Assembly: GCA_041389885.1 (NCBI GenBank)
Contig: JAWKRB010000019.1
Span: forward strand, 62,001-126,000
Source of the DNA: JAWKRB01 sp041389885
GTDB taxonomy: Bacteria; Myxococcota_A; Polyangia; Polyangiales; Ga0077539
DNA: 64,000 nt
Direction: 5' to 3'
Both the position numbers and the translations under genes were made by a program. This document shows, piece after piece, positions 1-8,597 of this stretch. The notes beneath the pieces are model-generated. The model had not been told where the DNA came from. It worked only from the letters and a program-made list of their open reading frames with translations, and did not search any database. The number at the start of each line of letters is the position of its first letter. Positions within the stretch are counted from its first letter, which is position 1.

Positions 1-500
1 AGCGGGTCGAGGCCCGTCATGGGCTCGTCGAGGAGCACCACCGAAGGGTCGTGCAACAACGCCTGCGCGAGCTTGGTGCGCTGACGCATCCCCTTGGAGT
101 AGGTCGACACCCTGCGGTCCATCGCCGCCTCGAGGCCCACCTTCACCAGCACCGCGCGCGCGCGCTCCGCGGCCTGCGCGGCGGGAAACCCGTGCGCCTC
201 GGCGAGGGCGCGCACGAACTCGTAGCCCGTGAGCTCCTCGAAGAAGACCTCGATCTCGGGCGCGTAGCCCACCTGTCGAAAGGTCTCCTCGTCGGGCACC
301 GCGCGGCCGTGCACCCGCACCTCGCCGCGGCTCGGCGCGATCTCGCCGGTCATCACCTTCAGCAGCGTGCTCTTGCCCGCGCCGTTCGGGCCCAGAAGCC
401 CCGTGATTCCAGGCCCGATGCGGAGGTTCACCTCCCGCAGCCCGAGCACGGGCCCGTACCACTTTGACACCCCGACGTACTCGATCACCGCGCCGCTCAT
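1..500 (-). CDS. ABC transporter ATP-binding protein (partial, C-terminus beyond window)
   Basis: ATPase subunit of an ABC exporter, powering transport by the adjacent permease. About 166 codons are visible from an ATG whose complement ends at 500. Walker A GPNGAGKST lies near residues 37-45, the signature YSKGMRQ near 132 and Walker B VVLLDEP near 155. The reading runs off the window just after the D-loop (GLDP). The start overlaps the stop of the upstream permease by four bases (ATGA), so it is the third gene of an ATPase-permease-ATPase operon. The substrate cannot be told. The order resembles myxobacterial ABC-2 exporters with two related ATPases. Confidence 0.92.
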   Translation of the reverse strand, partial: MSGAVIEYVGVSKWYGPVLGLREVNLRIGPGITGLLGPNGAGKSTLLKVMTGEIAPSRGEVRVHGRAVPDEETFRQVGYAPEIEVFFEELTGYEFVRALAEAHGFPAAQAAERARAVLVKVGLEAAMDRRVSTYSKGMRQRTKLAQALLHDPSVVLLDEPMTGLDP

Positions 501-1402
501 CCCCGCACGACCTCCGCGGTCGAGAGCCGCCACGACGCGAGCGCGAGGGGCAGCGCGATCCACGCGAGCAGCGAGAGCCCCGGCACCAGCGCCGCCGCGC
601 CCTGCAGCCGCCCGTCCCCCAGGAGCTGCCCCATGAGCATCGCCGACGCGCCCCCGAGGTCGAGCGCCGCGAGCCAGCGCTTCTCCATCGTCCCCGCGAG
701 GATCGACGCGACCAGCATCGGCCCGATCACCATCGCCACGAACATCGCCTGCGCGATGCCCCGGCGCCGGGTGAGCGACGAGACCCCGAGGCTCAGCGCC
801 CCCAGCGCCGCCGCGCGTCCGAGCGTGGGCCCGAGGGCCTTCGCGAACACCGCGGCCATCTCCAGCGCGCGCCCGCTCACCCCCGCGCGCACCGCGCAGA
901 GCAGCGCGAGCGTGCTCACCATCGCGAGGGAGGCCCAGGCCGTCGCCGAGAGCATCCTCCCGAGGAGGTACTGCGGCACCGTCACCGGCCGTGAGAAATG
1001 AAACTGAAACGCCCCCGCGTTGAGGTCGGCGCTGATCGCCGGCGCGCCGCACTGGAGCACCAGCAGCAGCCCCGGAATGAACTGCATCCGCAGCGCCCAC
1101 ACCGCGGCCTCGGCGTCTCCCTCGAAGAGCGCGCGCAGGGCGCCGCCCGCGCCCATCGCCTCGCGCTCCATCATCGAGGTGAAGCCCCCCTGCCCCCCCC
1201 CCGCCGCGCCTGCCACGACGGCGAAGAGCAGGGCCGCGAGGAGCGAGAGCCGCACCCCCCGCTGGCGCCACTGGGTGATCAGCGCGTAGCGGGCGATGAC
1301 CAGCACACGCCACCAGGGCGCGCGTCGGCCGCCCTGATATCGCTGGTACGCGAGGTTGTGAATCACCCCGGAGGGCGGTGCGCTGGCGTCGTTCGTCGTC
1401 AC
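497..1402 (-). CDS. ABC-2 type transporter permease
   Basis: Integral membrane subunit of 301 aa with about six hydrophobic stretches: one after an N-terminal cytoplasmic segment (residues about 50-70), then a cluster from about 105 to the C-terminus. It starts with GTG overlapping the stop of the upstream ATPase (GTGA) and ends overlapping the next ATPase, so all three are translationally coupled. Residues around 135-145 (FHFSRPVTVPQYLLGR) resemble the ABC-2 permease segment before the third helix. The exported substrate is unknown. No accessory periplasmic protein is nearby, which fits an ABC-2 exporter rather than an importer. Confidence 0.85.
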   Translation of the reverse strand: MTTNDASAPPSGVIHNLAYQRYQGGRRAPWWRVLVIARYALITQWRQRGVRLSLLAALLFAVVAGAAGGGQGGFTSMMEREAMGAGGALRALFEGDAEAAVWALRMQFIPGLLLVLQCGAPAISADLNAGAFQFHFSRPVTVPQYLLGRMLSATAWASLAMVSTLALLCAVRAGVSGRALEMAAVFAKALGPTLGRAAALGALSLGVSSLTRRRGIAQAMFVAMVIGPMLVASILAGTMEKRWLAALDLGGASAMLMGQLLGDGRLQGAAALVPGLSLLAWIALPLALASWRLSTAEVVRG

Positions 1403-2304
1403 TGGAGCAGCCGTAGAAACGCGTCGTCGAGGGTGGTCCGGTGCGCGGCGAGGTGGCGCACCTGCGTGCCGCTGGCCACCGCGGCGCGCCAGATGGGGTC
1501 AGGGTCGCCCGCCGTCGGCGTGCGCGCGACGAGGTTGAAGCCTTCGGACGAGACCACCGCGCAGCCCTCGGCGCCGAGCGCGGCGACGAAGCCCGCCATG
1601 TCGCCCTTCGCGCGCACCCGCCACGCGCCCTCGTCTCCACCCAGGAGCTCTCGCAGCGGCGACGACGAGAGCAGCTTGCCCCCCGCGAGCACCACGACGT
1701 GGTCGCAGACCCGCTCGACGTCGGCGAGGATGTGCGTCGAGAGCACCACGTCGCACCCGCGGCGGGTCTTCAGGTCGGCCACGAGCGCGAGCATCTCCTC
1801 CCGCGCCTGCGGGTCGAGGCCGTTGGTGGGCTCGTCGAGAAAGAGCAGGTCGGGGTCGTGCACGATCGCCGCCGCGAGCTTGGCCTTCTGCCGCAGCCCC
1901 GTGGAGTACCCCTGCACCGGGAGGTAGCGCTTGTCGTCGATGCCGACGTGAAACAGCGCGCCGTGCGCCCGCTCGATGGCCTCGCGCGGGGGCAGCCCCG
2001 CGAGCTCGGCGCCGTACGCGCAGAGCTCCACCGCGGTCATGTCGGGGAGGTGCGCGTCGTCTTCGGGCATGTACCCCACCCGCGCCCGCACGCCCGTGGG
2101 GTTGCGCTGCGGGTCTTCGCCCAGCACCTCGACGCGCCCGCGCGTCGGCGTCGTGAGCCCGAGCAGGATCTTGAGCAGCGTGCTCTTGCCCGCGCCGTTG
2201 GGACCCAGCAGCGCCGTGCGCCCCGGCGGGATCTCCAGCGTGACGTCGTCGAGCGCGGTGACCCCCTCGTATTGCCGCGTGAGCCCGGTGACCCGTACCT
2301 GCAC
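1399..2304 (-). CDS. ABC transporter ATP-binding protein
   Basis: First gene of the minus-strand ABC operon, 301 aa. Walker A GPNGAGKST lies at about residues 34-42, the signature YSTGLRQ near 131, Walker B LLFLDEP near 153 and the switch histidine in STHIL near 186. A C-terminal region of about 90 residues follows, as in many ABC-2 ATPases. I chose the GTG complementary to 2302-2304 because the protein begins directly with the first beta strand. The open frame runs much further upstream, but that extension is an arginine/alanine-rich shadow of the divergent peptidase gene. The divergent gene begins 66 bases away, so this gap should hold two promoters. Confidence 0.9.
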   Translation of the reverse strand: MQVRVTGLTRQYEGVTALDDVTLEIPPGRTALLGPNGAGKSTLLKILLGLTTPTRGRVEVLGEDPQRNPTGVRARVGYMPEDDAHLPDMTAVELCAYGAELAGLPPREAIERAHGALFHVGIDDKRYLPVQGYSTGLRQKAKLAAAIVHDPDLLFLDEPTNGLDPQAREEMLALVADLKTRRGCDVVLSTHILADVERVCDHVVVLAGGKLLSSSPLRELLGGDEGAWRVRAKGDMAGFVAALGAEGCAVVSSEGFNLVARTPTAGDPDPIWRAAVASGTQVRHLAAHRTTLDDAFLRLLQ

Positions 2305-2357
2305 CGCGCGGACACTATGCGCTCGCCTGCCTACAAGCAATCTACCCGCGAGGGCGC

Positions 2358-2363
2358 TACCCT
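2358..2363 (+). promoter_or_regulatory. -10-like box for the M23 peptidase
   Basis: TACCCT lies 7 bases before the GTG at 2371. It matches the TANNNT box seen at the same short distance before many other starts in this window, and it favours GTG 2371 over ATG 2317, which would place the box inside the gene. Confidence 0.5.
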
Positions 2364-2370
2364 CGCGCGC

Positions 2371-3336
2371 GTGATTGACACGCGGCGCCTCTCGCTCACC
2401 GAAGTGTTCGGGCTCTCTCCGCTCTCGCTGCGCGCGCGAGAGGCCCTGCTCACCCTCCGCGGCGACCCCAGCACGCCGCCGTCGCGCTTCGATCACACGT
2501 CGCTGAAGATGTTCCGCCCGCGCATGGCGCTGCCGCTGTGGGGCGGCCGGCCCGCGCACGGGCGTCTCGTGCCGATCTACAACCTCTTCAGCCACGTGCG
2601 CCCGCCCGTCGAAGAGGGCTGGAGCGTGCGGGTCACCATGGCCCGAGACTTTCTCGGCACGCAGCTCACCTACGACTCGCACAACGGCACCGACTTCGCC
2701 GTGCCCGTGGGCACCGTGGTGGTCGCCGCCGCGCCGGGCACCGTGCTGCGGGTGAGCAGCGAGTTCAACCGCGGCGGGCTCAAGGTCTTCATCGACCACG
2801 GCGCGGGGCTGGTCACCACCTCGAACCACCTCGGGCGCGCGTTCGTGAAGCCCGGCCAGCGCGTGCGCCGCGGCGAGCCCGTGGCGCTGTCGGCGTACTC
2901 GGGGCTCGACGGGCTGTCGACCTTTCCCATCGGCGCGCCGCACGTGCACTACAACGTGTGGCTCGACGGGGAGTACGTCGACCCCTTCGCCCTCGACGGA
3001 TCCAACCCCTTGTGGCGCAAGGGGAACTGGCCCGTCGCCCACGACGGGTCCACCGACGACGACGCGCCCCCCACGGCCTGGGACCACGACGCCGTCGAGC
3101 GCACGGCGCGCGCCTGCCGCCACGAGGGCTCCCGCGCCGACATCGACGCCGCGGGCTCCCCCGAGGAGCGGGCGATGAACGCGCTCTTTCACACGCTCTA
3201 CTACCCCACGCGCTTCACCGAGCGACCGTGCCTCTACGCCGAGCCCTCCCCCCGCTCGCCCCGCCTCGACCTCCCCTTTCGCGCAGAGGACTTCGACGGG
3301 ATCTGGTTCCCCCACGGCGTCGAGCCGCCGCGGTGA
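2371..3336 (+). CDS. M23 family (LytM-type) metallopeptidase
   Basis: Predicted zinc peptidase acting on peptidoglycan cross-bridges, 321 aa from GTG 2371. The first zinc ligands are the His and Asp of SHNGTDF (about residues 104 and 108), and the catalytic HVH is at about 191-193. This is the classic lysostaphin/LytM HxxxD...HxH layout, in a beta-rich domain at about 85-210. The C-terminal 110 residues (acidic, HDGSTDDDAPP onward) have no recognised fold. No clear signal peptide is visible from either start, so export or a cytoplasmic role is unresolved. An in-frame ATG at 2317 is the alternative start. Confidence 0.82.
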   Translation: MIDTRRLSLTEVFGLSPLSLRAREALLTLRGDPSTPPSRFDHTSLKMFRPRMALPLWGGRPAHGRLVPIYNLFSHVRPPVEEGWSVRVTMARDFLGTQLTYDSHNGTDFAVPVGTVVVAAAPGTVLRVSSEFNRGGLKVFIDHGAGLVTTSNHLGRAFVKPGQRVRRGEPVALSAYSGLDGLSTFPIGAPHVHYNVWLDGEYVDPFALDGSNPLWRKGNWPVAHDGSTDDDAPPTAWDHDAVERTARACRHEGSRADIDAAGSPEERAMNALFHTLYYPTRFTERPCLYAEPSPRSPRLDLPFRAEDFDGIWFPHGVEPPR

Positions 3337-3342
3337 TATCGT
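3337..3342 (+). promoter_or_regulatory. -10-like box for the M48-type lipoprotein
   Basis: TATCGT starts directly after the stop codon of the M23 gene, with a 10-base gap to the GTG at 3353. It is one of the recurrent short-leader boxes in this window. Confidence 0.4.
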
Positions 3343-3352
3343 TCGCGGCACC

Positions 3353-4558
3353 GTGAATCCTGCGCACCGCTCCGCCCTCGTGGCCGTTCTCGCCTGCGGC
3401 GCCCTCGCGTCGTGCACCGACCTGATCGACCGCATCCGCGACCAGGTCGACCCGCCGCCCGCCGAGCAGCCCCAGCCCACGACGGTGAACACCACGCCGC
3501 CGCCCGCGCAGCCCACGCAGCCCGCGATGCCCAACAACCCCACGGGCATTCAGATCCCGGGGCTGGGCAACCTGCCGATCCAGATCCCTGGCGTGCAGAT
3601 CCCCGGCAACACCAACAACGGCGGCGGCACCACCACCCCGGCGCGCAACGGCCCTCCCGCGTACAACACCCTCGCCGCGGCGCCTCCCGGCTCGTACGAC
3701 GCCAGCGGCGCGCTCACGCCGGCCTTTCAGCGCAGCGAGGTGACCTCGGTCTTCAACGAGCTCGTCGCGGCGCTCCCCGAGAGCGAGCGGCGGCGCATCG
3801 TGGGGATCCCGCTGAGCGTGCGCGAGCAGGGCAACGAGCCCAACGCCGCCGCGGGCTGCACGCGCGGACGCTCGTACATGATGATCACCTCGGCGCTGCT
3901 CACGATCATCGCCGCGAGCTCCGAGGCCAAGGCCTGGGACGAGCTCACCAACGAGCGCCGCGTCGAGGGGTACTACACCGCGGTCGCCAACGTGATCCGC
4001 CAGCACCAGCCCGTGATCGGGATCACCCCCGGCTGGCTCAGCGGCCCCATGGCCCTCGACCCGCGCAAGCTCGCGCGGCAGCGCCACCTCTTCGACGAGC
4101 AGGTGGCCTTCGTGCTCGGCCACGAGCTCGCGCACCACTACCGGGGGCACACGCCCTGCGCCAGCGGCGGCCCCGCGTCTCCCTCCGACGTCACCGCCGA
4201 GGAGCTCACCCGCGTCGCGTCCACCGTGGTGCCGCCCTTCAACCAGCCCATGGAGACCGAGGCCGACCAGTGGGGGATCACCAACACCCTCGACGCCGGC
4301 CGCAACCGCCAGGGCGGCGACTGGAACGAGGAGGGCGCGATGCTCTCCCTCGATTTCTTCGCGCACCTCTCGCGCTTCAACCCCGCGACGGCCTTTCTCC
4401 GCACGCACCCGCACCCCAACCTCCGCAAGCCCATCATCCAGGCGATGGCGGGCAACTGGCGCAACGGCGGTCGGCCCACCCAGGTCATCCCCGGCATGCC
4501 CGGCACCACCGTGCCCATCCCGATCCCGATTCAGATCCCCGGCCTCGGCCAGCGCTGA
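3353..4558 (+). CDS. M48-like zinc metallopeptidase lipoprotein
   Basis: 401-aa secreted lipoprotein. The N-terminus has a short hydrophobic signal ending in a lipobox (GALASC). A low-complexity linker rich in Pro, Gln, Asn and Gly follows, with GIQIPG-like repeats to about residue 95. The catalytic HELAH sits at about 257-261 within GHELAHHYRGH, and a downstream METEADQWG near 300-306 supplies the likely third zinc ligand, as in M48/HtpX-BepA-type peptidases. The C-terminus repeats the IPIPIQIPG motif of the linker. It probably works in the periplasm in envelope protein quality control (inference). The GTG start gives a clean signal peptide. Confidence 0.85.
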   Translation: MNPAHRSALVAVLACGALASCTDLIDRIRDQVDPPPAEQPQPTTVNTTPPPAQPTQPAMPNNPTGIQIPGLGNLPIQIPGVQIPGNTNNGGGTTTPARNGPPAYNTLAAAPPGSYDASGALTPAFQRSEVTSVFNELVAALPESERRRIVGIPLSVREQGNEPNAAAGCTRGRSYMMITSALLTIIAASSEAKAWDELTNERRVEGYYTAVANVIRQHQPVIGITPGWLSGPMALDPRKLARQRHLFDEQVAFVLGHELAHHYRGHTPCASGGPASPSDVTAEELTRVASTVVPPFNQPMETEADQWGITNTLDAGRNRQGGDWNEEGAMLSLDFFAHLSRFNPATAFLRTHPHPNLRKPIIQAMAGNWRNGGRPTQVIPGMPGTTVPIPIPIQIPGLGQR

Positions 4559-4601
4559 CCCGCCTTCACAACGCGGCGCGCGCGTCGCACAGGTGCCTCC
4601 C

Positions 4602-6875
4602 ATGCTCGAAGCGTCGAGCGTCCAGGCGCTCCTCGGACCCACCAACACCGGCAAGACCCACCGCGCGATGGAGCGCATGCTCGAGCACCCCACGGGGATG
4701 ATCGGGCTGCCGCTGCGACTCCTCGCCCGCGAGGTCTACGACCGGCTCACGGCGAAGGTCGGCGAGGCCCGCGTGGCGCTGATCACCGGCGAGGAGCGCC
4801 GCGCGCCCAAGCGCCCCGACTACTGGGTGTGCACCGTCGAGGCCATGCCCGTCTCCCGCGAGGTGGACTTCGTCGCGGTGGACGAGGTGCAGCTCGCCGC
4901 CCACGACCAGCGCGGCCACGTCTTCACCGACCGCGTCCTCCACGCGCGGGGACGTCGCGAGACCTGGTTCCTCGGCAGCGACTCGATGCGCGGCTTCTTC
5001 AGCGAGCACGTGCCCGTCGCGCGGGTGACCACGCACCCGCGGCTCTCTCGCCTGCGGTACGCGGGGCCGAGCACCCTCGCGCGGGTGCCTCCGCGCAGCG
5101 CCATCGTCGCGTTCTCGATGTCGCAGGTGTACGAGATCGCCGAGCGCCTGCGCGCGATCCGCGGGGGCTGCGCCGTGGTCCTCGGCGCGCTCTCGCCGCG
5201 CACGCGCAACGCGCAGGTCGCGATGTACCAGTCGGGCGAGGTCGACTACCTCGTCGCCACCGACGCCATCGGCATGGGGCTCAACCTCGACGTGCGCCAC
5301 GTGGCCTTCGCCGCGCTGCGCAAGTTCGACGGCCGGGACACCCGCGCCGTGGGCCTCGCCGAGCTCGCGCAGATCGCCGGCCGCGCCGGGCGCTACGTGC
5401 AAGACGGGACCTTCGGCACCCTCTCTCCCCTCAGCCTCCCGCTCGAGCTCTCCGACGCCATCGAGGCGCACCTCACCGACCCCGTGCGGCGGGTGTACTG
5501 GCGCCGGCACGAGCTCGACTTCAGCGACCTCGACGCGCTCAACGCCTCGCTCCTCGAGCCCCCGCGGCAACGGGGATTCGCGCGGGTCACCGACGCCGAC
5601 GACGCCAAGGCGCTGGCCCACCTCGGGCAGCGCCCCGAGGTGCGCGCCCTGCTGCGCGGCCCCGACGACGTGCGGCGCCTCTGGGACGTGTGCTCGGTGC
5701 CCGACTTTCGCAAGCTGCTCTTCGAGGCCCACGCCGACATGCTGGCGGCGGTCTTTCTCGCCCTCGGCGACGGCGCGTCGCCGCTCTCCGACGACTGGCT
5801 CGACGAGCGCGTCTCGCCCCTCGACTCGGACCAGGGCGACGTCGAGACCCTGGTCGCCCGCATCGCGAGCGTGCGCACCTGGACCTTCATCGCCAACCGC
5901 GCGGGCTGGGTGCGCGACCCGACGCACTGGCAGGAGCGCACCCGCGCCATCGAAGACTCCCTCTCCGACGCGCTGCACCAGCGCCTCGTGCTGCGCTTCG
6001 TCGACGAGGTGGGCGCGCGCCGCCCCGTCGCCGCGCCTACGCCCCGCCGCGCGCCCGCGCAGGAGCCCGCCGAGGCCCCGCGGGGCCACCCCTTCGCGGC
6101 CCTCGCAGCCATGCGCGCGAGGCTCTCGCCCGCGGCCCGCGAGCCCTCTCCCCGCGACGACGGCTGGATCGAGTCGCTCATCGACGCCGAGCACCGCGCG
6201 CTGAGCGTCGACGCGAGCGGCCGCGTGCGCTTTCGAGAGCGTGTCGTCGCGAGGATCATCCCCGGCGCCGACATCACCCGCCCCGACGCGCGGCTGCTCG
6301 ACCTCGACGAGCTCCCCGCGGGGGCCCGCACGCGCGCGCTACGGCGCCTCGTGGCCTACGCCCGCGACCTCGCAGGCTCCGTCGTGGGACCGCTTCAACG
6401 CGAGCTCCCCAGCGACGCCCGCGGCCTCGCCTGGCGCCTCGCGCAGCGCCTCGGCAGCGCCCCCCGCGAGGAGGTCGCCGAGCTCGTCGACGCGCTCGAT
6501 CCCGCTGCGCGAGAGGCGCTTACATCGATCGGTGTAGTGCTCGGCGCGCGGGCGGTGTTTCTCCCCTCGTCGCTGCGCCCCGAGGCCCTCCGCGCGCGCG
6601 CCGCCCTCGCGGGGGTGTTTCACGGCGGCGTCGTCGAGCTCCCTCCCGGCCGCGTGGCGCTGCGCGCTCCTCCCCGCGCCGACGCGAACACCTTGCGCGC
6701 CATGGGCTTCTTGCGCGTGGCGGGCTTCGTCGTGCGCGCCGACCTCGTCGAGCGAATCGCCTCGGCTCCGTCACCCCTCGACGTCCGCGAGGCGGCAACG
6801 TGGCTCGGGCTCCCCCTCGCCGGCGCGCGTCAGGTGCTCGGCGCGCTGCGTGGGGTGCCTCCCGAAGCCCCGTGA
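4602..6875 (+). CDS. SUV3-like DEAD/DEAH-box RNA helicase
   Basis: 757-aa superfamily-2 helicase resembling the SUV3 RNA helicase of the mitochondrial degradosome. Motif I is GPTNTGKT (about residues 12-19), the DEVQ form of motif II is at about 94-97 (SUV3 has DEIQ), and motif VI QIAGRAGR is at about 257-264. The region after about 300, including YWRRHELDF, resembles the SUV3 C-terminal helical part. From about 500 there is a Pro/Ala/Arg-rich segment and then a tail I do not recognise. ATG 4602 is preferred over GTG 4593 three codons earlier. It stands alone, without a neighbouring polynucleotide phosphorylase. A role in RNA unwinding or turnover follows from the family. Confidence 0.85.
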   Translation: MLEASSVQALLGPTNTGKTHRAMERMLEHPTGMIGLPLRLLAREVYDRLTAKVGEARVALITGEERRAPKRPDYWVCTVEAMPVSREVDFVAVDEVQLAAHDQRGHVFTDRVLHARGRRETWFLGSDSMRGFFSEHVPVARVTTHPRLSRLRYAGPSTLARVPPRSAIVAFSMSQVYEIAERLRAIRGGCAVVLGALSPRTRNAQVAMYQSGEVDYLVATDAIGMGLNLDVRHVAFAALRKFDGRDTRAVGLAELAQIAGRAGRYVQDGTFGTLSPLSLPLELSDAIEAHLTDPVRRVYWRRHELDFSDLDALNASLLEPPRQRGFARVTDADDAKALAHLGQRPEVRALLRGPDDVRRLWDVCSVPDFRKLLFEAHADMLAAVFLALGDGASPLSDDWLDERVSPLDSDQGDVETLVARIASVRTWTFIANRAGWVRDPTHWQERTRAIEDSLSDALHQRLVLRFVDEVGARRPVAAPTPRRAPAQEPAEAPRGHPFAALAAMRARLSPAAREPSPRDDGWIESLIDAEHRALSVDASGRVRFRERVVARIIPGADITRPDARLLDLDELPAGARTRALRRLVAYARDLAGSVVGPLQRELPSDARGLAWRLAQRLGSAPREEVAELVDALDPAAREALTSIGVVLGARAVFLPSSLRPEALRARAALAGVFHGGVVELPPGRVALRAPPRADANTLRAMGFLRVAGFVVRADLVERIASAPSPLDVREAATWLGLPLAGARQVLGALRGVPPEAP

Positions 6876-6936
6876 GCCCCGCGCCTCTCCCCGCCGTCCC
6901 CGACGGGTGGAACGAGACGTGCTGGGCTCCCTCCCC

Positions 6937-7950
6937 GTGCGTCCCCGGCTGTTTCTGATCGCGGCGGTGGTCTTGGGCGCGACGTCGCGGCCCGCCTACG
7001 CCCAGTGCACGTCGAACGCGTCGTCGTGCGTGACCTGCCACGAGACGCAGGGGCTGCGCCCGGTGCTGCAAAGCGTGCTCCCCTGGCACGTCGACCATGG
7101 GTTCGGCGACCTGTGTGCGTCCTGTCACGCGGGCGACCCCGCGAGCGCGACGAAGGAGCTCGCGCACCGCGGGCTGCGACACCCGCTCGTGGATCCTTCG
7201 GTCTCGTGCGTGGGCTGTCACACCGACGACGCGACGGCGCGGGCGCAGCGCTACCGCGCGGCGTTGGCGAGCGCGACGCCTCCGCCCGCGCCCCCGGCGC
7301 CGCCGCCTCGCCCCCCGCAGGCCGCGGCGTCACCGGGCGCAGACCGCGCGCTCGCCGCGCTCGCCGCGCTGCTCACCCTCGCGCTGTACGTCGTCATTCG
7401 GCGCGAGCTGCCTGGCGAAGCTCGCTCGTGGACGAGTCGACTGCGCGCCAGGGCCTGGAGCCCCTACGCCGCGGGGGCGCTCCTCGGCCTCGTCGTCGCG
7501 TTCTCGGAGGTGGTCTGCGGCCGCCCCCTCGCGGCGTCGGGCGCCTTCGACAAGCTCGCGGCGTACCCTGGGCGGTGGCTCTTTCCGTCGAGCCAATACT
7601 ACGGGCACGTCATGCAGCCGGGGATCACCTGGCAGGTGTGGCTCGTCGTCGGCGTGCTCGCGGGCTCCTTCGCGTCGAGCAGGCTCTCGGGAGAGGCCCG
7701 ATGGCGATGGCTGCCCGACACGCAGTGGCGCTCACGCTTCGGCGACGGCCGACGGGCACGGCTCGCCCTCGCGTTCCTCGGCGGGGTGCTCGTGCAGGTG
7801 GGCGCGGGCATCGCCGGCGGATGCACGAGCGGCCTCGCGATCTCTGGCGGCGCCGCCCTCGCGCCGGGGGCCTTTCTGTTCATGGCGGGGATGTTCGCCG
7901 GGGGGATCCCCACCGCGTGGCTCTGGTACCGCGGGAGGGGCGACGCATGA
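6937..7950 (+). CDS. Triheme cytochrome c fused to YeeE/YedE sulfur-transport subunit
   Basis: 337 aa from GTG 6937, which gives a clean signal peptide ending in AYA-Q; GTG 6907 and 6919 are alternatives. Three c-type heme motifs follow: CVTCH (31-35), CASCH (60-64) and CVGCH (91-95), with extra histidines that could be axial ligands. A proline-rich linker (about 111-128) leads to about five membrane helices carrying the YeeE/YedE hallmark GGCTSG with its Cys near 296. YeeE-type proteins import thiosulfate or related sulfur compounds through conserved cysteines. The next gene, overlapping by four bases, is the second half-transporter. The heme domain should sit in the periplasm beside the pore. 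A redox step coupled to sulfur uptake or export is inference. Confidence 0.82.
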   Translation: MRPRLFLIAAVVLGATSRPAYAQCTSNASSCVTCHETQGLRPVLQSVLPWHVDHGFGDLCASCHAGDPASATKELAHRGLRHPLVDPSVSCVGCHTDDATARAQRYRAALASATPPPAPPAPPPRPPQAAASPGADRALAALAALLTLALYVVIRRELPGEARSWTSRLRARAWSPYAAGALLGLVVAFSEVVCGRPLAASGAFDKLAAYPGRWLFPSSQYYGHVMQPGITWQVWLVVGVLAGSFASSRLSGEARWRWLPDTQWRSRFGDGRRARLALAFLGGVLVQVGAGIAGGCTSGLAISGGAALAPGAFLFMAGMFAGGIPTAWLWYRGRGDA

Positions 7951-8534
7951 TGGAGACCGCCAAGGCGCTGGCGCTCGGCTTCTTGTTCGGCTGGTCGCTG
8001 AACAAGGCCGGGCTCACCCACTACGCGCGCATCGTGAACGTCTACCGGCTCCGCGACATGACCGTGATGCGCTTCATGCTCACGGCCCTGGTCGTCGGCG
8101 CCTTCGCGATTCAGGCGGGCGTCGACCTCGGCTTCGCCAGCGGCGCGCCCGTCCCGCCGACCTCGATGCTGGCGAACGTCGTGGGCGGCGCGGTCTTCGG
8201 CGTGGGCATGGCCACCGCCGGGCTCTGCCCAGGCACCATCGTCGCCGAGGCCGGAGAGGGACGTCTCGACGCCTGGGTCGCGGGCCTGTCAGGGCTGGTC
8301 GTCGGCGCGATCGCGTTCGGGTTGATGCAGCCGGTGATCATGCCCTCGCTCGCTCGGGTGGGCGCCCTCGGTCGCGTGACCGTCGCGAGCCTCTCGGGGG
8401 CGACGCCGTGGCTCGTGCTGCTCGTCTTTGGACAGCTCGTCGCCCTCACGCTGGTCCTCATCGCTCGGGTGGGAGAGCGGCCCGCGCGCCCGGAACGAAG
8501 CCCCAACGCGGGCCCTCCCTCGCTGCGGTACTGA
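7947..8534 (+). CDS. YeeE/YedE family protein (partner half-transporter)
   Basis: 195-aa membrane protein with four to five hydrophobic helices. The hallmark GMATAGLCPGT contains the family's conserved cysteine (about residue 94), matching the GGCTSG cysteine of the preceding protein. ATG 7947 overlaps the upstream stop (ATGA), so the pair is translationally coupled, as in the two-gene PmpA/PmpB arrangement of half-size YeeE proteins. Together they probably form the sulfur-compound channel. The last 20 residues are charged and probably cytoplasmic. Confidence 0.85.
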   Translation: MMETAKALALGFLFGWSLNKAGLTHYARIVNVYRLRDMTVMRFMLTALVVGAFAIQAGVDLGFASGAPVPPTSMLANVVGGAVFGVGMATAGLCPGTIVAEAGEGRLDAWVAGLSGLVVGAIAFGLMQPVIMPSLARVGALGRVTVASLSGATPWLVLLVFGQLVALTLVLIARVGERPARPERSPNAGPPSLRY

Positions 8535-8583
8535 GTGCGGACCTACCTGGCCACGTCGCCGACGGACAAGCCCGCTGCAGCGG

Positions 8584-8589
8584 TAACCT
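8584..8589 (+). promoter_or_regulatory. -10-like box upstream of the decayed glycosidase
   Basis: TAACCT, 8 bases before the ATG at 8598. It has the same form and spacing as before intact genes, so the promoter seems to survive although the gene is broken. Confidence 0.4.
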
Positions 8590-8597
8590 GACGCCGC

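Noticed and set aside
1399..3549. 716-codon frame on the minus strand covering the ATPase and the opposite-strand peptidase
   Set aside because: Only the last 301 codons are ATPase. The rest is an Arg/Ala/His-rich shadow of the M23 gene; GTG 2304 is the sensible start.
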